Assembly (NCBI GenBank): GCA_963971305.1
Contig: OZ020306.1
Coordinates: 2,472,842 to 2,536,841, forward strand
Source of the DNA: Arcuatula senhousia
Taxonomy: Eukaryota; Mollusca; Bivalvia; Mytilida; Mytilidae
Reading direction: 5' to 3'
Length of the DNA stretch: 64,000 nucleotides
Shown: piece by piece, positions 1 to 12,498 of the stretch
Position numbering within the stretch: the first letter of the stretch is position 1
Layout of the letters: each line of letters starts with the position of its first letter
The notes under the pieces: generated by a model
The model's input: the letters and a program-made list of their open reading frames with translations, nothing else
The model's database searches: none
What the model was told of the DNA's origin: nothing
Position numbers and translations under genes: made by a program

Positions 1-2766
1 TGGCAAACAACAAAGTGTGATCTCCATGTGGTATGATGGACAATGCTATAAATTACCTGATTCATGCCAGCATTGGCAAACAACAAAGTGGGATCTCCAG
101 ATGGTATGATGGACAATGCTGTAAATTACCTGATTCATGCCAGCATTGGCAAACAACAAAGTGGGATCTTCATGTGGTATGATGGACAATGATATAAATT
201 ACCTGATTCATGCCAGCATTGACAAACTACAAAGTGTGATCTCCATGTGGTATGATGGACAATGCTATAAATTACCTGATTCATGCCAGCATTGGCAAAC
301 AACAAAGTGTGATCTCCAGATGGTATGATGGACAATGCTGTAAATTACCTGATTCATGCCAGCATTGACAAACAACAAAGTGTGGTCTTCATGTGGTATG
401 ATGGACAATGCTATAAATTACCTGATTCATGCCAGCATTGACAAACAACAAAGTGGGATCTCCATGTGGTATGATGGACAATGCTATAAATTACCTGATT
501 CATGCCAGCATTGGCAAACAACAAAGTGTGATCTCCATGTGGTATGATGGACAATGCTATAAATTACCTGATTCATGCCAGCATTGGCAAACAACAAAGT
601 GTGATCTCCATGTGGTATGATGGACAATGCTGTAAATTACCTGATTCATGCCAGCATTGGCAAACACCAAAGTGTGATCTTCATGTGGTATGATGGACAA
701 TGCTATAAATTACCTGATTCATGCCAGCATTGGCAAACAACAAAGTGGGATCTTCATGTGGTATGATGGACAATGCTTTAAATTACCTGATTCATGCCAG
801 CATTGGCAAACAACAAAGTGGGATCTTCATGTGGTATGATGGACAATGCTATAAATTACCTGGTTCATGCCAGCATTGACAAACAACAAAGTGAGATCTT
901 CATGTGGTATGATGGACAATGCTATAAATTACCTGATTCATGCCAGCATTGGCAAACAACAAAGTGGGATCTTCATGTGGTATGATGGACAATGCTATAA
1001 ATTACCTGATTCATGCCAGCATTGGCAAACAACAAAGTGTGATCTTCATGTGGTATGATGGACAATGCTATAAATTACCTGATTCATGCCAGCATTGGCA
1101 AACAACAAAGTGTGGTCTTCATGTGGTATGATGGACAATGCTATAAATTACCTGATTCATGCCAGCATTGACAAACAACAAAGTGTGATCTCCATGTGGT
1201 ATGATGGACAATGCTATAAATTACCTGATTCATGCCAGCATTGACAAACAACAAAGTGAGATCTTCATGTGGTATGATGGACAATGCTATAAATTACCTG
1301 ATTCATGCCAGCATTGGCAAACAACAAAGTGGGGTCTCCATGTGGTATGATGGACAATGCTATAAATTACCTGATTCATGCCAGCATTGGCAAACAACAA
1401 AGTGGGATCTTCATGTGGTATGATGGACAATGCTGTAAATTACCTGATTCATGCCAGCACTGGCAAACAACAAAGTGGGATCTTCATGTGGTATGATGGA
1501 CAATGCTATAAATTACCTGATTCATGCCAGCATTGACAAACAACAAAGTGAGATCTTCATGCGGTATGATGGACAATGCTATAAATTACCTGATTCATGC
1601 CAGCATTGGCAAACAACAAAGTGGGATCTTCATGTGGTATGATGGACAATGCTATAAATTACCTGATTCATGCCAGCATTGGCAAACAACAAAGTGTGAT
1701 CTTCATGTGGTATGATGGACAATGCTATAAATTACCTGATTCATGCCAGCATTGGCAAACACCAAAGTGTGATCTTCATGTGGTATGATGGACAATGCTT
1801 TAAATTACCTGATTCATGCCAGCATTGGCAAACACCAAAGTGTGATCTTCATGTGGTATGATGGACAATGCTTTAAATTACCTGATTCATGCCAGCATTG
1901 GCAAACAACAAAGTGGGATCTTCATGTGGTATGATGGACAATGCTATAAATTACCTGATTCATGCCAGCATTGACAAACAACAAAGTGTGATCTTCATGT
2001 GGTATGATGGACAATGCTATAAATTACCTGATTCATGCCAGCATTGGCAAACAACAAAGTGTGATCTCCATGTGGTATGATGGACAATGCTATAAATTAC
2101 CTGATTCATGCCAGCATTGGCAAACAACAAAGTGTGATCTCCATGTGGTATGATGGACAATGATATAAATTACCTGATTCATGCCAGCATTGGCAAACAA
2201 CAAAGTGGGATCTTCATGTGGTATGATGGACAATGCTATAAATTACCAGATTCATGCCAGCATTGACAAACAACAAAGTGAGATCTTCATGTGGTATGAT
2301 GGACAATGCTATAAATTACCTGATTCATGCCAGCATTGGCAAACAACAAAGTGTGATCTCCATGTGGTATGATGGACAATGCTATAAATTACCTGATTCA
2401 TGCCAGCATTGGCAAACAACAAAGTGTGATCTCCATGTGGTATGATGGACAATGCTATAAATTACCTGATTCATGCCAGCATTGACAAACAACAAAGTGG
2501 GATCTCCATGTGGTATGATGGACAATGCTATAAATTACCTGATTCATGCCAGCATTGACAAACAACAAAGTGGGATCTCCATGTGGTATGATGGACAATG
2601 CTATAAATTACCTGATTCATGCCAGCATTGGCAAACAACAAAGTGTGATCTCCATGTGTTATGATGGACACTGCTAAAAATTACCAGATTCATGCCAGCA
2701 TTGACAAACAACAAAGTGGGATCTCCATGTGGAATTATGGACAATGCTATAACATGTATAAATTAC
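1..2766 (-). repeat. 73-bp minisatellite built from AARS1 exon end plus splice donor
   Basis: A tandem array with a strict 73-bp period. A landmark ATG (plus strand) recurs at 64, 137, 210 and so on to 2692 with no indel, giving 37 copies plus the parental exon copy at 2767-2814; it continues off the left edge. Read on the minus strand, each unit is the last 48 nt of the alanyl-tRNA synthetase exon (ending in the MNQ codons) followed by 25 nt of intron beginning GTAATT. Nearly every copy therefore carries an intact CAG|GTAATT donor; the copies at 2254 and 2692 have CTG|GT. Variation is by point substitution only, which suggests recent expansion or homogenisation. The copy next to the exon is the most diverged. 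Many 63-residue plus-strand open frames here are by-products of the repeat. Confidence 0.95.
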
Positions 2767-2910
2767 CTGATTCATGCCAGCATTGGCAAACAACAAAGTG
2801 GGATCTTCATGTGGAATAACAGACGAGGAATGCACATAGATATGTTCCTTCTCCTTGAAGAAGTCGATGAAGAGTTGTCTCACCTGAGACCCGGTCAAAT
2901 CACACTTCAT
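2767..2910 (-). CDS. AARS1: Alanyl-tRNA synthetase, first coding exon (partial gene)
   Basis: Alanyl-tRNA synthetase charges tRNA-Ala in the cytosol. Only the first coding exon lies in the window; the rest would be left of position 1. The exon encodes 48 residues from an ATG at 2910 and ends in phase 0 at CAG|GTAATT. It contains the RQLFIDFF segment, the HSS segment and the class II motif 1 region [13 protein letters not shown], aligning without gaps to the start of animal cytosolic AARS1, so the start is well supported. The exon's last 48 nt are the seed of the long array that fills the beginning of intron 1. A 203-bp inverted-repeat element lies about 37 nt upstream of the ATG, so the leader or promoter probably overlaps it. 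The mitochondrial paralogue AARS2 is less likely because there is no targeting leader. Confidence 0.9.
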
Positions 2911-2947
2911 TTTCTGTCTATGAATACAAAAATAAAATATTGTCTGA

Positions 2948-3150
2948 GGGGTTCAAATTAGCACTAGTCCAAGGTCTTGGACCTTCTATTTTTGATTCAG
3001 GACCTTTTAAATTTTACTTGCAAAAATCCTTGACCTGCCTCTATCTAGAATGAGTCCTAATGGGGACTTTTTAATGTTATCAGGTGGACCTTTAACCTTT
3101 TAATCCAAAAGGTTCTGGACCTTTAGTTCGAAAATGCTAATTTGAACCCC
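2948..3150. mobile_element. Short inverted-repeat element next to AARS1 start
   Basis: The 16-nt GGGGTTCAAATTAGCA at 2948-2963 is repeated in inverse orientation at 3135-3150. The interior has several GGACCTT motifs in both orientations. No clear target-site duplication is seen. It has the form of a non-autonomous DNA transposon (MITE). Confidence 0.6.
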
Positions 3151-5588
3151 TAAGTTCAGAATGTACATGTACACAAAATGTATAAATGACATGTACAAGT
3201 TATCTTTTGAAGAAATTGAATTTTAAAAGTTTAAAACAAGGGGTTTGTACAATCATGGCCACTCGATGAATTAACCTTTTAACGTTTCAGCTGAGTTTAA
3301 TTGTTTAACTATCTCATTTTTCAGAATATGTTTGCATATATATTTAACCATTTGACAAAGAGGTTTGATATGTATATTGCCATCTTATAAAAAGTAATGA
3401 TTTTTAAATGAGATGCAAATTAGTAATAATTAAGTCTAGAATGATTAATTACAATACAAGAAAATGTGTACATGAAACAAGCTTGAAAAAAATGTGTTTA
3501 CCAATAAAGAAACCTTTTAACATGTTATATCTGATTTTTTAATTGTTTATTAAAAACCAGAAACTGATTTTTTTTGTACATGTAGCATTAAGGTTAATAC
3601 AGACAGGTGTCACATGACTTTTGTACCTTTAAAAATGCAAAATTTAAGACCAGTGTCTATAAAGTCAATAATATAAAATAGAATATTTGAATTTATTGAA
3701 ATGAGTAATAAATATTCAATTAAACGCAGTGTTCTCCCCAGGAATTTTGGATAGCATCACATTTTGCGTAAACAATATCAGGTGTCAGAAAGAAAAAAAA
3801 ATCATGTCGATCAACGTTTCACTATCAATTTATGATAAGTTCTTGACCATGTATCATGTATTAGTGTTTTATGCTCCCCCCCCCCCACCCTCTTCCCTCC
3901 CCATCCCACCCCATTTGATGTAAGTCTACCTTCAAGCTATGGATACTATAGTTCCATATTAAGAAAGAGTTGGAGTAAAACAGATTGTAGCAATTTAACA
4001 ATGGCTAAAACTTGTTATCTATGAACTCTCAGTGAACTGCATCCAGTTACCAAGGATGGAAGAGGAAAAGACAGGCCTGAAAGCCATTTGCCTGGGTTTG
4101 AAGCAATAAAAAATAATATAAAATTAGCTTTTATTTTTGGCATGAATAAGTTCCCAAGTACAAATGTTTACATTTCATTCACACTGGTTAAGAGTCACTA
4201 AGTTGACAGAATCATATAGATGCCAATGGTTCTCCTGCCAAAAGGAGAAAATGATAGATAAGGTAATGGGAAATTGGGAATCTAATTTTAGACTTCCTGT
4301 TTTGACCAAGGGTCAAACAATATATCTAGAAATCAATATTTTGGAATAACAAATGTAACAATGGAATTAAATCATGTTTCATGAAGGTAAAAAGCATTTT
4401 CTTTATTTTGGGAATGGGTTATGACCGTTACTTTAGAATTCAACGACTCATATTCTAATAACACACCTGAATAAAAGCACGTGTGCATATGTTTGTTTTT
4501 GTTTTGGTCTAATCCCATTGGTCCTGGTTGGTTGTCCAATAGAAATAATTCTTTTCGCAAAAGGTGTTCACCTGCAATCTGCATGGCTAATCAGTTCAAA
4601 GATCGATATTTCCTAATTAATTGACAAAACCATGATCATTGATTTCTTTGTTAATTGGCTTGGGGTTGTAAATGTGTCAATAACTCAATGATCATCAATC
4701 AGTCAATGGCTTCATAAGGACGTCAACTCAATACCTTTGTATTTTTAACAATTTGAAATAGCGTCTCGGTAAAGACTGATAGCATCTCGGCAAATTACGA
4801 TAGCGTCTCGGTCCCGAGATGCTATAAGGGCCTGGGGAGAACACTGGTTTAACAATTGCATCAATCGTTTCTTGAATAACGTAATTTTGACAAAAACAAG
4901 GGAGATAACTCACTTCAAAATTACCATAAATTTACAATGGAATTAAATAGTAGACAAACATCTAAGCTGGTGACCCCCTGTTTTCTATGTTTTATTTTAA
5001 TATATAGGTAAAAATATAACTTTTGACAAAATAAAAACAAGATCCTAATGTAAAGAATTTTTCTGAGACATGATTTTATGCCTAAAATTTGGCCTTTCCT
5101 ATATAATCTATTGTAATTCAGGCATACTTTAACCACTTATATTGCAAAAACGAGCATGGTGACCTATCCTTATTTTTATTTTAAATAAAGGATATTAATA
5201 ACATGTTTCATTTTAGACCATAAAATCAAATGTTTAATGACAGAATTTTTTTCAGAATAGGTGTCCACATTAACCTAAAACGATTAGAAACTGAAGAAGA
5301 GTGTCTAAGTCATGGGAAGTCCAAGACATAGGAGAAGATAGGATCACCTGTTGATGCTGTTTAAATGTCTGAACCACTTTAAATCCACCTCTTCATTGAA
5401 TTTGCTAATTCGCTACACTACTACAGTACATATCATTACTTAGGACTTTCAAGTTTGTCTTGTGTTTATTTCAACGTCTGCTCAAAAGATGTACTTTATC
5501 TCCTACATCATAATTAGGCTGTTACGGGGAAGGCCGACGTTTTTATTTGGATTTTTACTTGGAGGCCTTCCATTAACAGCAAAAATCA
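3151..5588. other. Intergenic, with a TIR-bounded candidate element 3727-4846
   Basis: No gene is recognised. CAGTGTTCTCCCCAGG at 3727-3742 recurs inverted at 4831-4846, with TTAA at 3720-3723 and 4849-4852. The right subterminal part (about 4757-4827) has repeated ATAGC(A/G)TCTCGG motifs. This fits an approximately 1.1-kb non-autonomous element, possibly hAT-like from the CAGTG start. The spacing of the flanking TTAA is unequal, so the ends are uncertain. The open frames here are short and unsupported. Confidence 0.45.
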
Positions 5589-7732
5589 GGTGGTGACTAA
5601 AACGAGAAACCCGGGCCACCATCTGCTAACCCAAATATTCCAAAATGCTCTAAAATCTTTATTTCTGAATATTTTTTGATGAAATTTGAAAATAATGTGT
5701 AAAAAGCAGTCTGTGCCAAAATCTTTTTCAGCCACTAGACATTTGGGCTAGCAAATTTCTAATTCCACCAGACCGAATCAGATTCAAGCAGACCGATTTT
5801 TTTTCAGTCTAAAAGTACCATACCAAGCACTGCACCAGTAAACAATACAATGACATGACAAAAGAAATGAGCTTGGTCTAACTACATGTAATATTTTTTT
5901 CCAGATTTTTAATGGGTAAATCTCAGAGTGCCTTCTTTTACTTTGAGAAATATAATAGCAGACAAGTAAAGATATATTCTGTTTTATTTTTCAATACATA
6001 TTGATATTTAAAAATATATTGCATTTTGCATGCAATTGCATAATACATTGGCCATGTCAGTCATTCATCTTTATTTATTTTCTTGGTTGATGAACAATAT
6101 CAAAAAAACACCATTGAGGATGTTCAAAATGGCAGATTTTCGTTCATTTTTTATTTGGCATCTTTCCATTCAACGTACATATCCCCGTATAAATTGTACG
6201 TGTCTCCCAAAGAAAAAAAATCATTTGAAAGTCGAGAATCTCTTTTCCGATGACAAAAATTATCCGTTATTTCAAGAAAATTCTGAAGAGTGAGTAACAA
6301 ATTATTATAATCAAGTATCTTGTTACCCTCGTACACGTTTAAAATCATCCATATAAACGTACCGTGTTTAAAATGCCTTAAAACTGCGATTTATTTATAT
6401 GAATTTCTCCTTTTTTTTGTAAATTATTCAAGAATACCTTGACCTTTATTTACTGACCAATGCGCATATGCAAGAGGAAACCATTCCATTCGGAAGGTTT
6501 TGCGCATGTTGGTAGTGTAGAGTGTTAACTCTCTACATCCGAATGCGGGATTTCCTCCTGACGTCACGGAATCCGTTTTTAGATTATATATTTATTGAAA
6601 ATGGCCGATTTCAAGGAGACGCTGATATAAAAACGGAGAAAAACAGATCTTTATTGGATAATAAATGAAAGATAAATGCAAGAATACTGAATAATATATA
6701 TTTATTACTTTCAATTCACTAGACCGATCGGACCAGTAACTACCCAAATTAACTAGACCGATCAGATTTCTAATAGACACGGGCATCGGGCTAGTCGTTA
6801 ACGTCGCACACTGAAAAAGTATAATATCTTATTTTTTATTTTCGATTTTCCAAATAGAAATTCAAAAATTTTAATTTGAGACAATTTTCGATTTTTAGGT
6901 GACTAAAACATGTAACCCAACGAAAAGTGGAAAATTCATATTTTATCCTATAAAACACCTTTGAATCTAACAAGAACTTATTAACGATGATTTGATATAC
7001 ATCGGTGACGGACAAGTACATGTTTTAACTAAAATTACAGTAAAATATTGCTTTAAAAGCGATTTTTCTATTTTTTTATCGACCCGGGCCGCCCAGTGTT
7101 GAAATGGTATGACACGGTTGATGCTAAAATATGTCCTGCGTAACCGATACATTTTATGTACTAACTATTGTAATGTGAGTATATTTTTGTTATCAGCGAT
7201 TTGTTTTTGAAGGGAACACTTTCAAAATGTTTTCTAGATATTTTAATTCAATGTAATCAATCAAAAGTATTATAAATCAAATTGTTTTATATCCGTACTG
7301 TATTACTTCTTTTAGCTCTACCTGAGCCACTGGACGGCGGCCCGGGTCCGTAAAAATGTATGAAAATAGCTTTAAAACGAAAATTCAAATACATTTTAGA
7401 CCAACTCATGGCCTATTATATCATCTTTATCTATATCTTCAATTATTATCTCCACTTTTTCGTATTACAAGTGTTTTGGATGTGCAAATTGAGTATTTCC
7501 ACTTTTCATCGGGTTACACATTTTAGTCACTAAAAATCGAAAATTGCCTCGAAATTAAAATTTACGAATTTTTATTTGGAAAATCGAAAATAAACAATAA
7601 GATACTATACTTTTACACATTTTTTCCAATTATCATCGAAAAATATTAAGAAATAAACTCATAAGAGCATTTTGAAATATTTGGGTTAGCGTATGTTGGC
7701 CTGGGCCCGGGTTACTTGTTTTAGTCACCACC
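5589..7732. mobile_element. Long foldback transposon with 9-bp target duplication
   Basis: The ends are GGTGGTGACTAAAAC and its inverse, flanked by the direct repeat CAAAAATCA at 5580-5588 and 7733-7741. The arms are about 400 bp each. Left-arm blocks 5589-5706 and 6814-7102 pair with the right arm 7327-7732, for example ACCCGGGCCGCC near 7081 against its inverse near 7338. About 220 nt of loop remain at 7103-7326. The left arm is split by a second insertion (5707-6813). Long TIRs with a 9-bp duplication suggest a Mutator-like foldback element; no transposase frame is present. Confidence 0.75.
5707..6813. mobile_element. Element inserted in the foldback's left arm
   Basis: A 1.1-kb insertion with ends CAGTCTGTG and CGCACACTG (imperfect inverted repeat), flanked by AAAAAG at 5701-5706 and 6814-6819. 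The intact right arm of the host palindrome (about 7598-7610) preserves the uninterrupted site, which defines the insertion independently of the ends. Repeated AGACCGAT motifs occur near both ends. The CAGT-type termini suggest a hAT-like non-autonomous element. No coding frame was recognised. Confidence 0.7.
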
Positions 7733-7741
7733 CAAAAATCA

Positions 7742-9263
7742 TAAAAAAAGCCTAACAAGACATCCTAATTATTTGCCATTTGAACTACAAAGACTATATA
7801 GTTTTCTTACATTATTGCGATATAGTAATGATTTGATCCATAAACACAATCAAAGACTGTATTTATTATGAATATACTTCCAGTTTTAATCTATTAATAG
7901 TATAAAAAGGTTTGATAGTGTTTGGTGAAAATTTTAACATTTTTAGGCAAGCGCCAGCGAAGCCTTATGGAGTCTATAGAGTAGTGACGATTTTCGCGTT
8001 TTTTTTCCGTCTAGACGGAGTGATCTTCCTGCATCCAGTGTGGAAAAAAATGCTTTATTTTCTATATTACTTTTCAATATTTGTTAAGATGATACACACT
8101 TCTATAAATCTCAATTTTTATGGGCATTTTATATGACCGGCACGAGTTTTTTTTTTTCCTTTGCATCTTACATGAGGAACTATTTAGTTAAAGGCGATAG
8201 AATATACATTATGTATTCATATATTACTTGATTTGTTCGTATAAATATTTCTGTTATTTGATTGGGTAATGCAAGGACAACATCTTCTCCATTCATAAAT
8301 TCAGTATACAATACACATCACTGGGACGAATTCATTTTAATCGAAGGGGTGTTTCAATCTAATCCTAATCTGCCCCTTGTCTTTACCTTCAAATACGAGG
8401 CTTTTAGCTGTGTTCCGGGTGCTATTTACACTCAGTATGAGGCCGGCACGTATCTGGAAGAAGAAGAAGAAGAAGAATCGATACCGTTTAACATGATACC
8501 TGTCTTGTGTGTGCAATTGTGTTCATTAACTATAAATTTGAGCGAATCTGCATGACGACCCTTTCTTCGCTCACCAAAATTAATATTTCCCAAACACTTT
8601 AACAGAGAATAAATCTATTAGAGTTCTTATATATTTCGCTTGCCTTTAAACGCTTTAGCGCTTTGATTTTAATTACTTTTCGTGGTGAAATGATGGCTGA
8701 TGCAACGACAAAAAAATTATGAAATACTGACGGAATTCCTAATCTGCCCCTTGTCTTTACCTTCAATTATCACTGAGAGGTGTCAAGCTTATAATTGTCC
8801 TGGCGTAAATAAAATGTTTCGTTTCTTCTCCAACTCCTCACAAACGTGGTTGACGTTTAGACCGGTGCTAAATAATCAAGAAATAATAGTCCGGAAAAAG
8901 TTTTCAATTTCCTTTTCATTTAATTAATTGCACTGCAACTGATTCGATTAACAATTTGAAGAGTTGTTATATTTTGCCAATATAAAATTTCAAAAATATA
9001 AAACTGCTACAGAAGAATAAAAAGTTTTTTTTTTACCCAAAATAATTTTAGCAATCACCGTTTAAAATAGATAGTGGCTCTGTCAACGAATTTTAGACCT
9101 TTAATATACATATACATATTTTTCATTTCCGGTAAAATATAAGTAAGCCGGGGGGCATTTGCGGAATAAAATAGGTATGGTGATTTCGTACACTGTCACT
9201 TAAAACATGTAAATCCAACCGAACTATACATTAAGAAATTTCATTTTACGCACGAAACATAAG
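7742..9263. other. Intergenic; no gene recognised
   Basis: AT-rich DNA. A 28-nt direct repeat starting CCTAATCTGCCCC occurs near 8363 and 8740, suggesting remnants of one dispersed repeat. An open frame of 97 codons at 8262-8555 has a GAA-repeat run and matches nothing I know; I do not call it a gene. Confidence 0.5.
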
Positions 9264-10200
9264 TAATATGATGCAGGTTAACCTGTGACGCTCCCGAAGT
9301 TTAAACGTATCCTTAAATATTTTACAAGCTAAAATAAGTTTTCAAATGTTTATTGGGCAATTAATTGAAACAAATTCTTATTCGAAAATAAAAACAAAGT
9401 AGCTTTTCTTGTGGGTCCTTTGTGCGCTTAATGACGTCAGGAATTTTCAAAGAAAAAAGCGTTTAAAAGACGCAGAAAGTCCGGGAAACAGCGCGTGATT
9501 TACCGGACGTTGAAGGAAAATTGAGTCCATAGTACAACTAGAATATTGACATTTCTACCATTATCGCTCCCTTCGGGAGCGTAATATGATGCAGGTTAAA
9601 CCTGTGACGCTCCCGAAGTTTGAACGTATCCTTAAATATTTTACAAGCTAAAATAAGTTTTCCTTCGGGAGCGTATAAGGAAGGGGTTGGTCACACAGAG
9701 TTGTCACAACCCAGAAGTTCATGCAGAGCTCTCTGTGTGATAAAATAAACGTCTGTTGGGATGTACTTGATAGAAATTGTCTCTTTTGATTCTATCATGA
9801 CATTGTTAAGTTTGTTGTTGGCACCATGTTCATCATACATATGGTGTACATGAGATTATTTCTCATCTGTACGCTTTTTTTAATATGATGCAGGTTAAAC
9901 CTGTGACGCTCCCGAAGTTTGAACGTATCCTTAAATATTTTACAAGCTAAAATAAGTTTTCAAATGTTTATTGGGCAATTAATTGAAACAAATTCTTATT
10001 CGAAAATAAAAACAAAGTAGCTTTTCTTGTGGGTCCTTTGTGCGCTTAATGACGTCAGGAATTTTCAAAGAAAAAAGCGTTAAAAAGACGCAGAAAGTCC
10101 GGGAAACCGCGCGTGATTTACCGGACGTTGAAGGAAAATTGAGTCCATAGTACAACTAGAATATTGACATTTCTACCATTATCGCTCCCTTCGGGAGCGT
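9264..10200. mobile_element. Three copies of a CGCTCCCGAAG inverted-repeat element
   Basis: Two full copies of 293 bp (9289-9581 and 9907-10199) and one internally deleted copy of 66 bp (9608-9673). Each begins CGCTCCCGAAG and ends CTTCGGGAGCG. Each is preceded by the same 25-nt leader starting TAATATGATG, which holds the palindrome CAGGTTAACCTG. The leader repeats at 9264, 9582 and 9881, so the duplicated unit includes it. The junction of copies 1 and 2 (9571-9618) forms a strong palindrome. The two full copies are nearly identical, implying recent duplication. Confidence 0.8.
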
Positions 10201-10315
10201 AATACTACTATCTTGATTTATGTAAATTTTAAAATCTAAGGTTCAACTCCCTCCATCGAAGGTTGTCCTTAGAAATATCTGATATTACAGATTATTCGGA
10301 TTTTATTTTGTTTTA

Positions 10316-10490
10316 GGCATTTTCAACACATTTTCTGAATTGTGGATTTCCTATGCTTGGGTTCTAGTGCTGCTGATGATGAATAAAATTCTGAAATGGT
10401 CATACAGCTCATATAAATTAACTGCAGTTGGAGTTTACATATGATCTTGTGATCATTTACTCCATATCCTTTTATAAAATACTGATTTGT
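10316..10490. repeat. Dispersed repeat, copy 1
   Basis: A segment of about 170 bp, containing GAATTGTGGATTTCC and CATTTACTCCATATCC, matches 30725-30905 inside the last PSMB5 intron in the same orientation, with scattered substitutions. The family is not identified. Confidence 0.7.
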
Positions 10491-11140
10491 TTAACTACAC
10501 ATCTCATACATGATAATTTCTCTTTTTAGGAATTGATATATTCTGGGGGAAAAAATTGAGAAGAAGAGAAAACTGAGTAGCTATCTAAATTTTACTATAT
10601 TTTCTCCCACAAATCAGTCTTTCAGAGATGCAATAAATTGGCTAATTGAATATCGATTCTGACTTTCAGTAATATACAATTTAAGAGAATTTCGCTGTTT
10701 AAACAACATATAGACCAATATCGTGTGAATAACCATTTTTATTGCCAAACGTCGACGACCTATCGGGCGGAAAATAAATAAATTTAGCAGAAATTGCAAA
10801 ATGTATAAATATGTCAAAGTCGGCAGGTGTCAAAGCAGGCGGATGTCCAGGGAAAGGTGTACCGAGCGTACGCTACCCCTATAACTTACAAAAAATGTGG
10901 GGGTTTTTTCCACACAACCCACTTAAAAACACTTGAAAAGTTTAATGACAAACAATTTTTACGCCTCCCCTAAACTAAAATCCTTGATCCATCCCTGCTA
11001 ACGGACGTTACTGACTGTGGAAGTTTTACGTCGTGACTATACCCTACTGGGTCTGCAGCGACGGTAAACGGACGTTACATGATACCCGTTATATTATATG
11101 GTCTATGATATCGCATGTTTTGATGTTCGGATAAACGAGA

Positions 11141-11970
11141 GATGTGAATAAGTGTACGCGACACAACCAACATTAAAGAAACGGCAATTAAAAAAAAATA
11201 TGGAAAACAGCCAGCAGTCTTCAACATAACCAAAGGTCACTGCTCGCTGTCTTGCATTGGCCCAAGACTAAAAATACAATACATAAGATTCAAACAAATC
11301 CCTGGATTATCAACGAAAGACCAATTTCTGGACATAGAACAAATAACAGATAGTTGACAGGGACAAACAAAAGCTTTGACAAGGATTCCTGGCTTAGGAC
11401 AGGACACATATAAAATGTGGCGGGGTTAAGCTAGTTTTTTGGGCCAAACCTTCCCCCTATTTTTAATCTTGTATAAAGCACCAAAAAAAATCAAATCGAT
11501 AAAATTCACCAAGAGAGAACCTGAGACAAGAGTATTATACGAGAACAACGAGATATAAAGGAACTATCTTGAGAACACTCGCAGTTACTGCCAGCTAGCT
11601 AAGAAGAATTTATCGACTGATGTAAAAAAAAAATCAAACATATCGATTCTAAATTCAACATAACACTCCAAACAAGTAATGATTAAGTATTATATCATCA
11701 CACAAAACCGACATATTTGATCGCTGTAATGCTTAAAAACAAACAATAGTCAAAAGGAAAAAGATTAACGTTTACAGTTACTATCAAATTATCAATTTCT
11801 ACCAAAAACACCAAATTTAAAGATTTTACTATAACTTCCAACTTGTATCCTTTCTTTAATAAGTTTTTAAGCCAAATCACTATGTCAAGAGGATTGTTTT
11901 TGAATTTACGTGCGCCATAAGATAAGATAACTTTTATAACATCAAGTCTGGTCCAATAAGGGGGCAAAAT
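11141..11970 (-). pseudogene. Truncated Penelope-like retroelement, 3' part
   Basis: Matches the 3' third of the element at 50681-52895. The minus-strand frame 11698-11967 corresponds to the C-terminus of that reverse transcriptase (shared KFKNNPL and VKSLNLVF), followed by the same 3' untranslated region down to the terminus GATGTGAATAAGTG at 11141. The reverse-transcriptase core is missing, as expected of 5' truncation. At about 11456-11475 it lacks the 280-bp element present in the other copy, so it serves as an empty site. Confidence 0.85.
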
Positions 11971-12436
11971 AGGTTAATAAATTAAATAGCAATTTCTAAT
12001 GTTTCACGATCTTTTACCCCCGTCGTATAGTATGAGATGCAAACAACTTTATGCATGTACTGCTCTTTTTACATTCATTGTACTTGTCGAAGTCATTTCG
12101 ATATATACTGTCAAATATTTCTTTATAATATAATAAAGAAATAAGTTCAATATTATTTCATATACCATGTTAATGTATTGATTTCAGCCATTGTCTTTAA
12201 ATGGTTCGCAATCATTGGCTCTTTTGTAATTTTGCTACTTCAATGCACTTTCAAAAAACAGTATATATCATATGAAATTACATTTCAATATTGATACTTC
12301 TGTAATGGCATTTAAATATTTTGGCAGACGGTTAGGTCGCCCGGCGTATAGGTAGATTAGAACTATATTTTATCAAAATCGAAACCAATCAGGATTATCA
12401 GTGTATTTTTGTGGTAATACAATGCATATCTATCAT

Positions 12437-12444
12437 TATATAAA
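12437..12444 (+). promoter_or_regulatory. Possible TATA box of the TRIM gene
   Basis: TATATAAA lies 62 nt upstream of the TRIM start codon, a spacing that would give a leader of roughly 30 nt. The region is AT-rich, so chance occurrence is quite possible. Confidence 0.3.
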
Positions 12445-12498
12445 CAAATAATTCGTCAACATTTTAGGATTTCAAATAGTATAACTTCTTAAGACGAA

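Noticed and set aside
137..2664. Many overlapping 63-codon plus-strand open frames
   Set aside because: They arise from the 73-bp array, which is the antisense of the AARS1 exon edge; the regular period makes the frames recur without coding meaning.
1..2766. CRISPR-like array
   Set aside because: Units are contiguous and near-identical with no unique spacers, and the context is a eukaryotic intron.
8262..8555. 97-codon frame with a Glu run
   Set aside because: The Glu run is a GAA microsatellite and the flanks belong to dispersed repeats.
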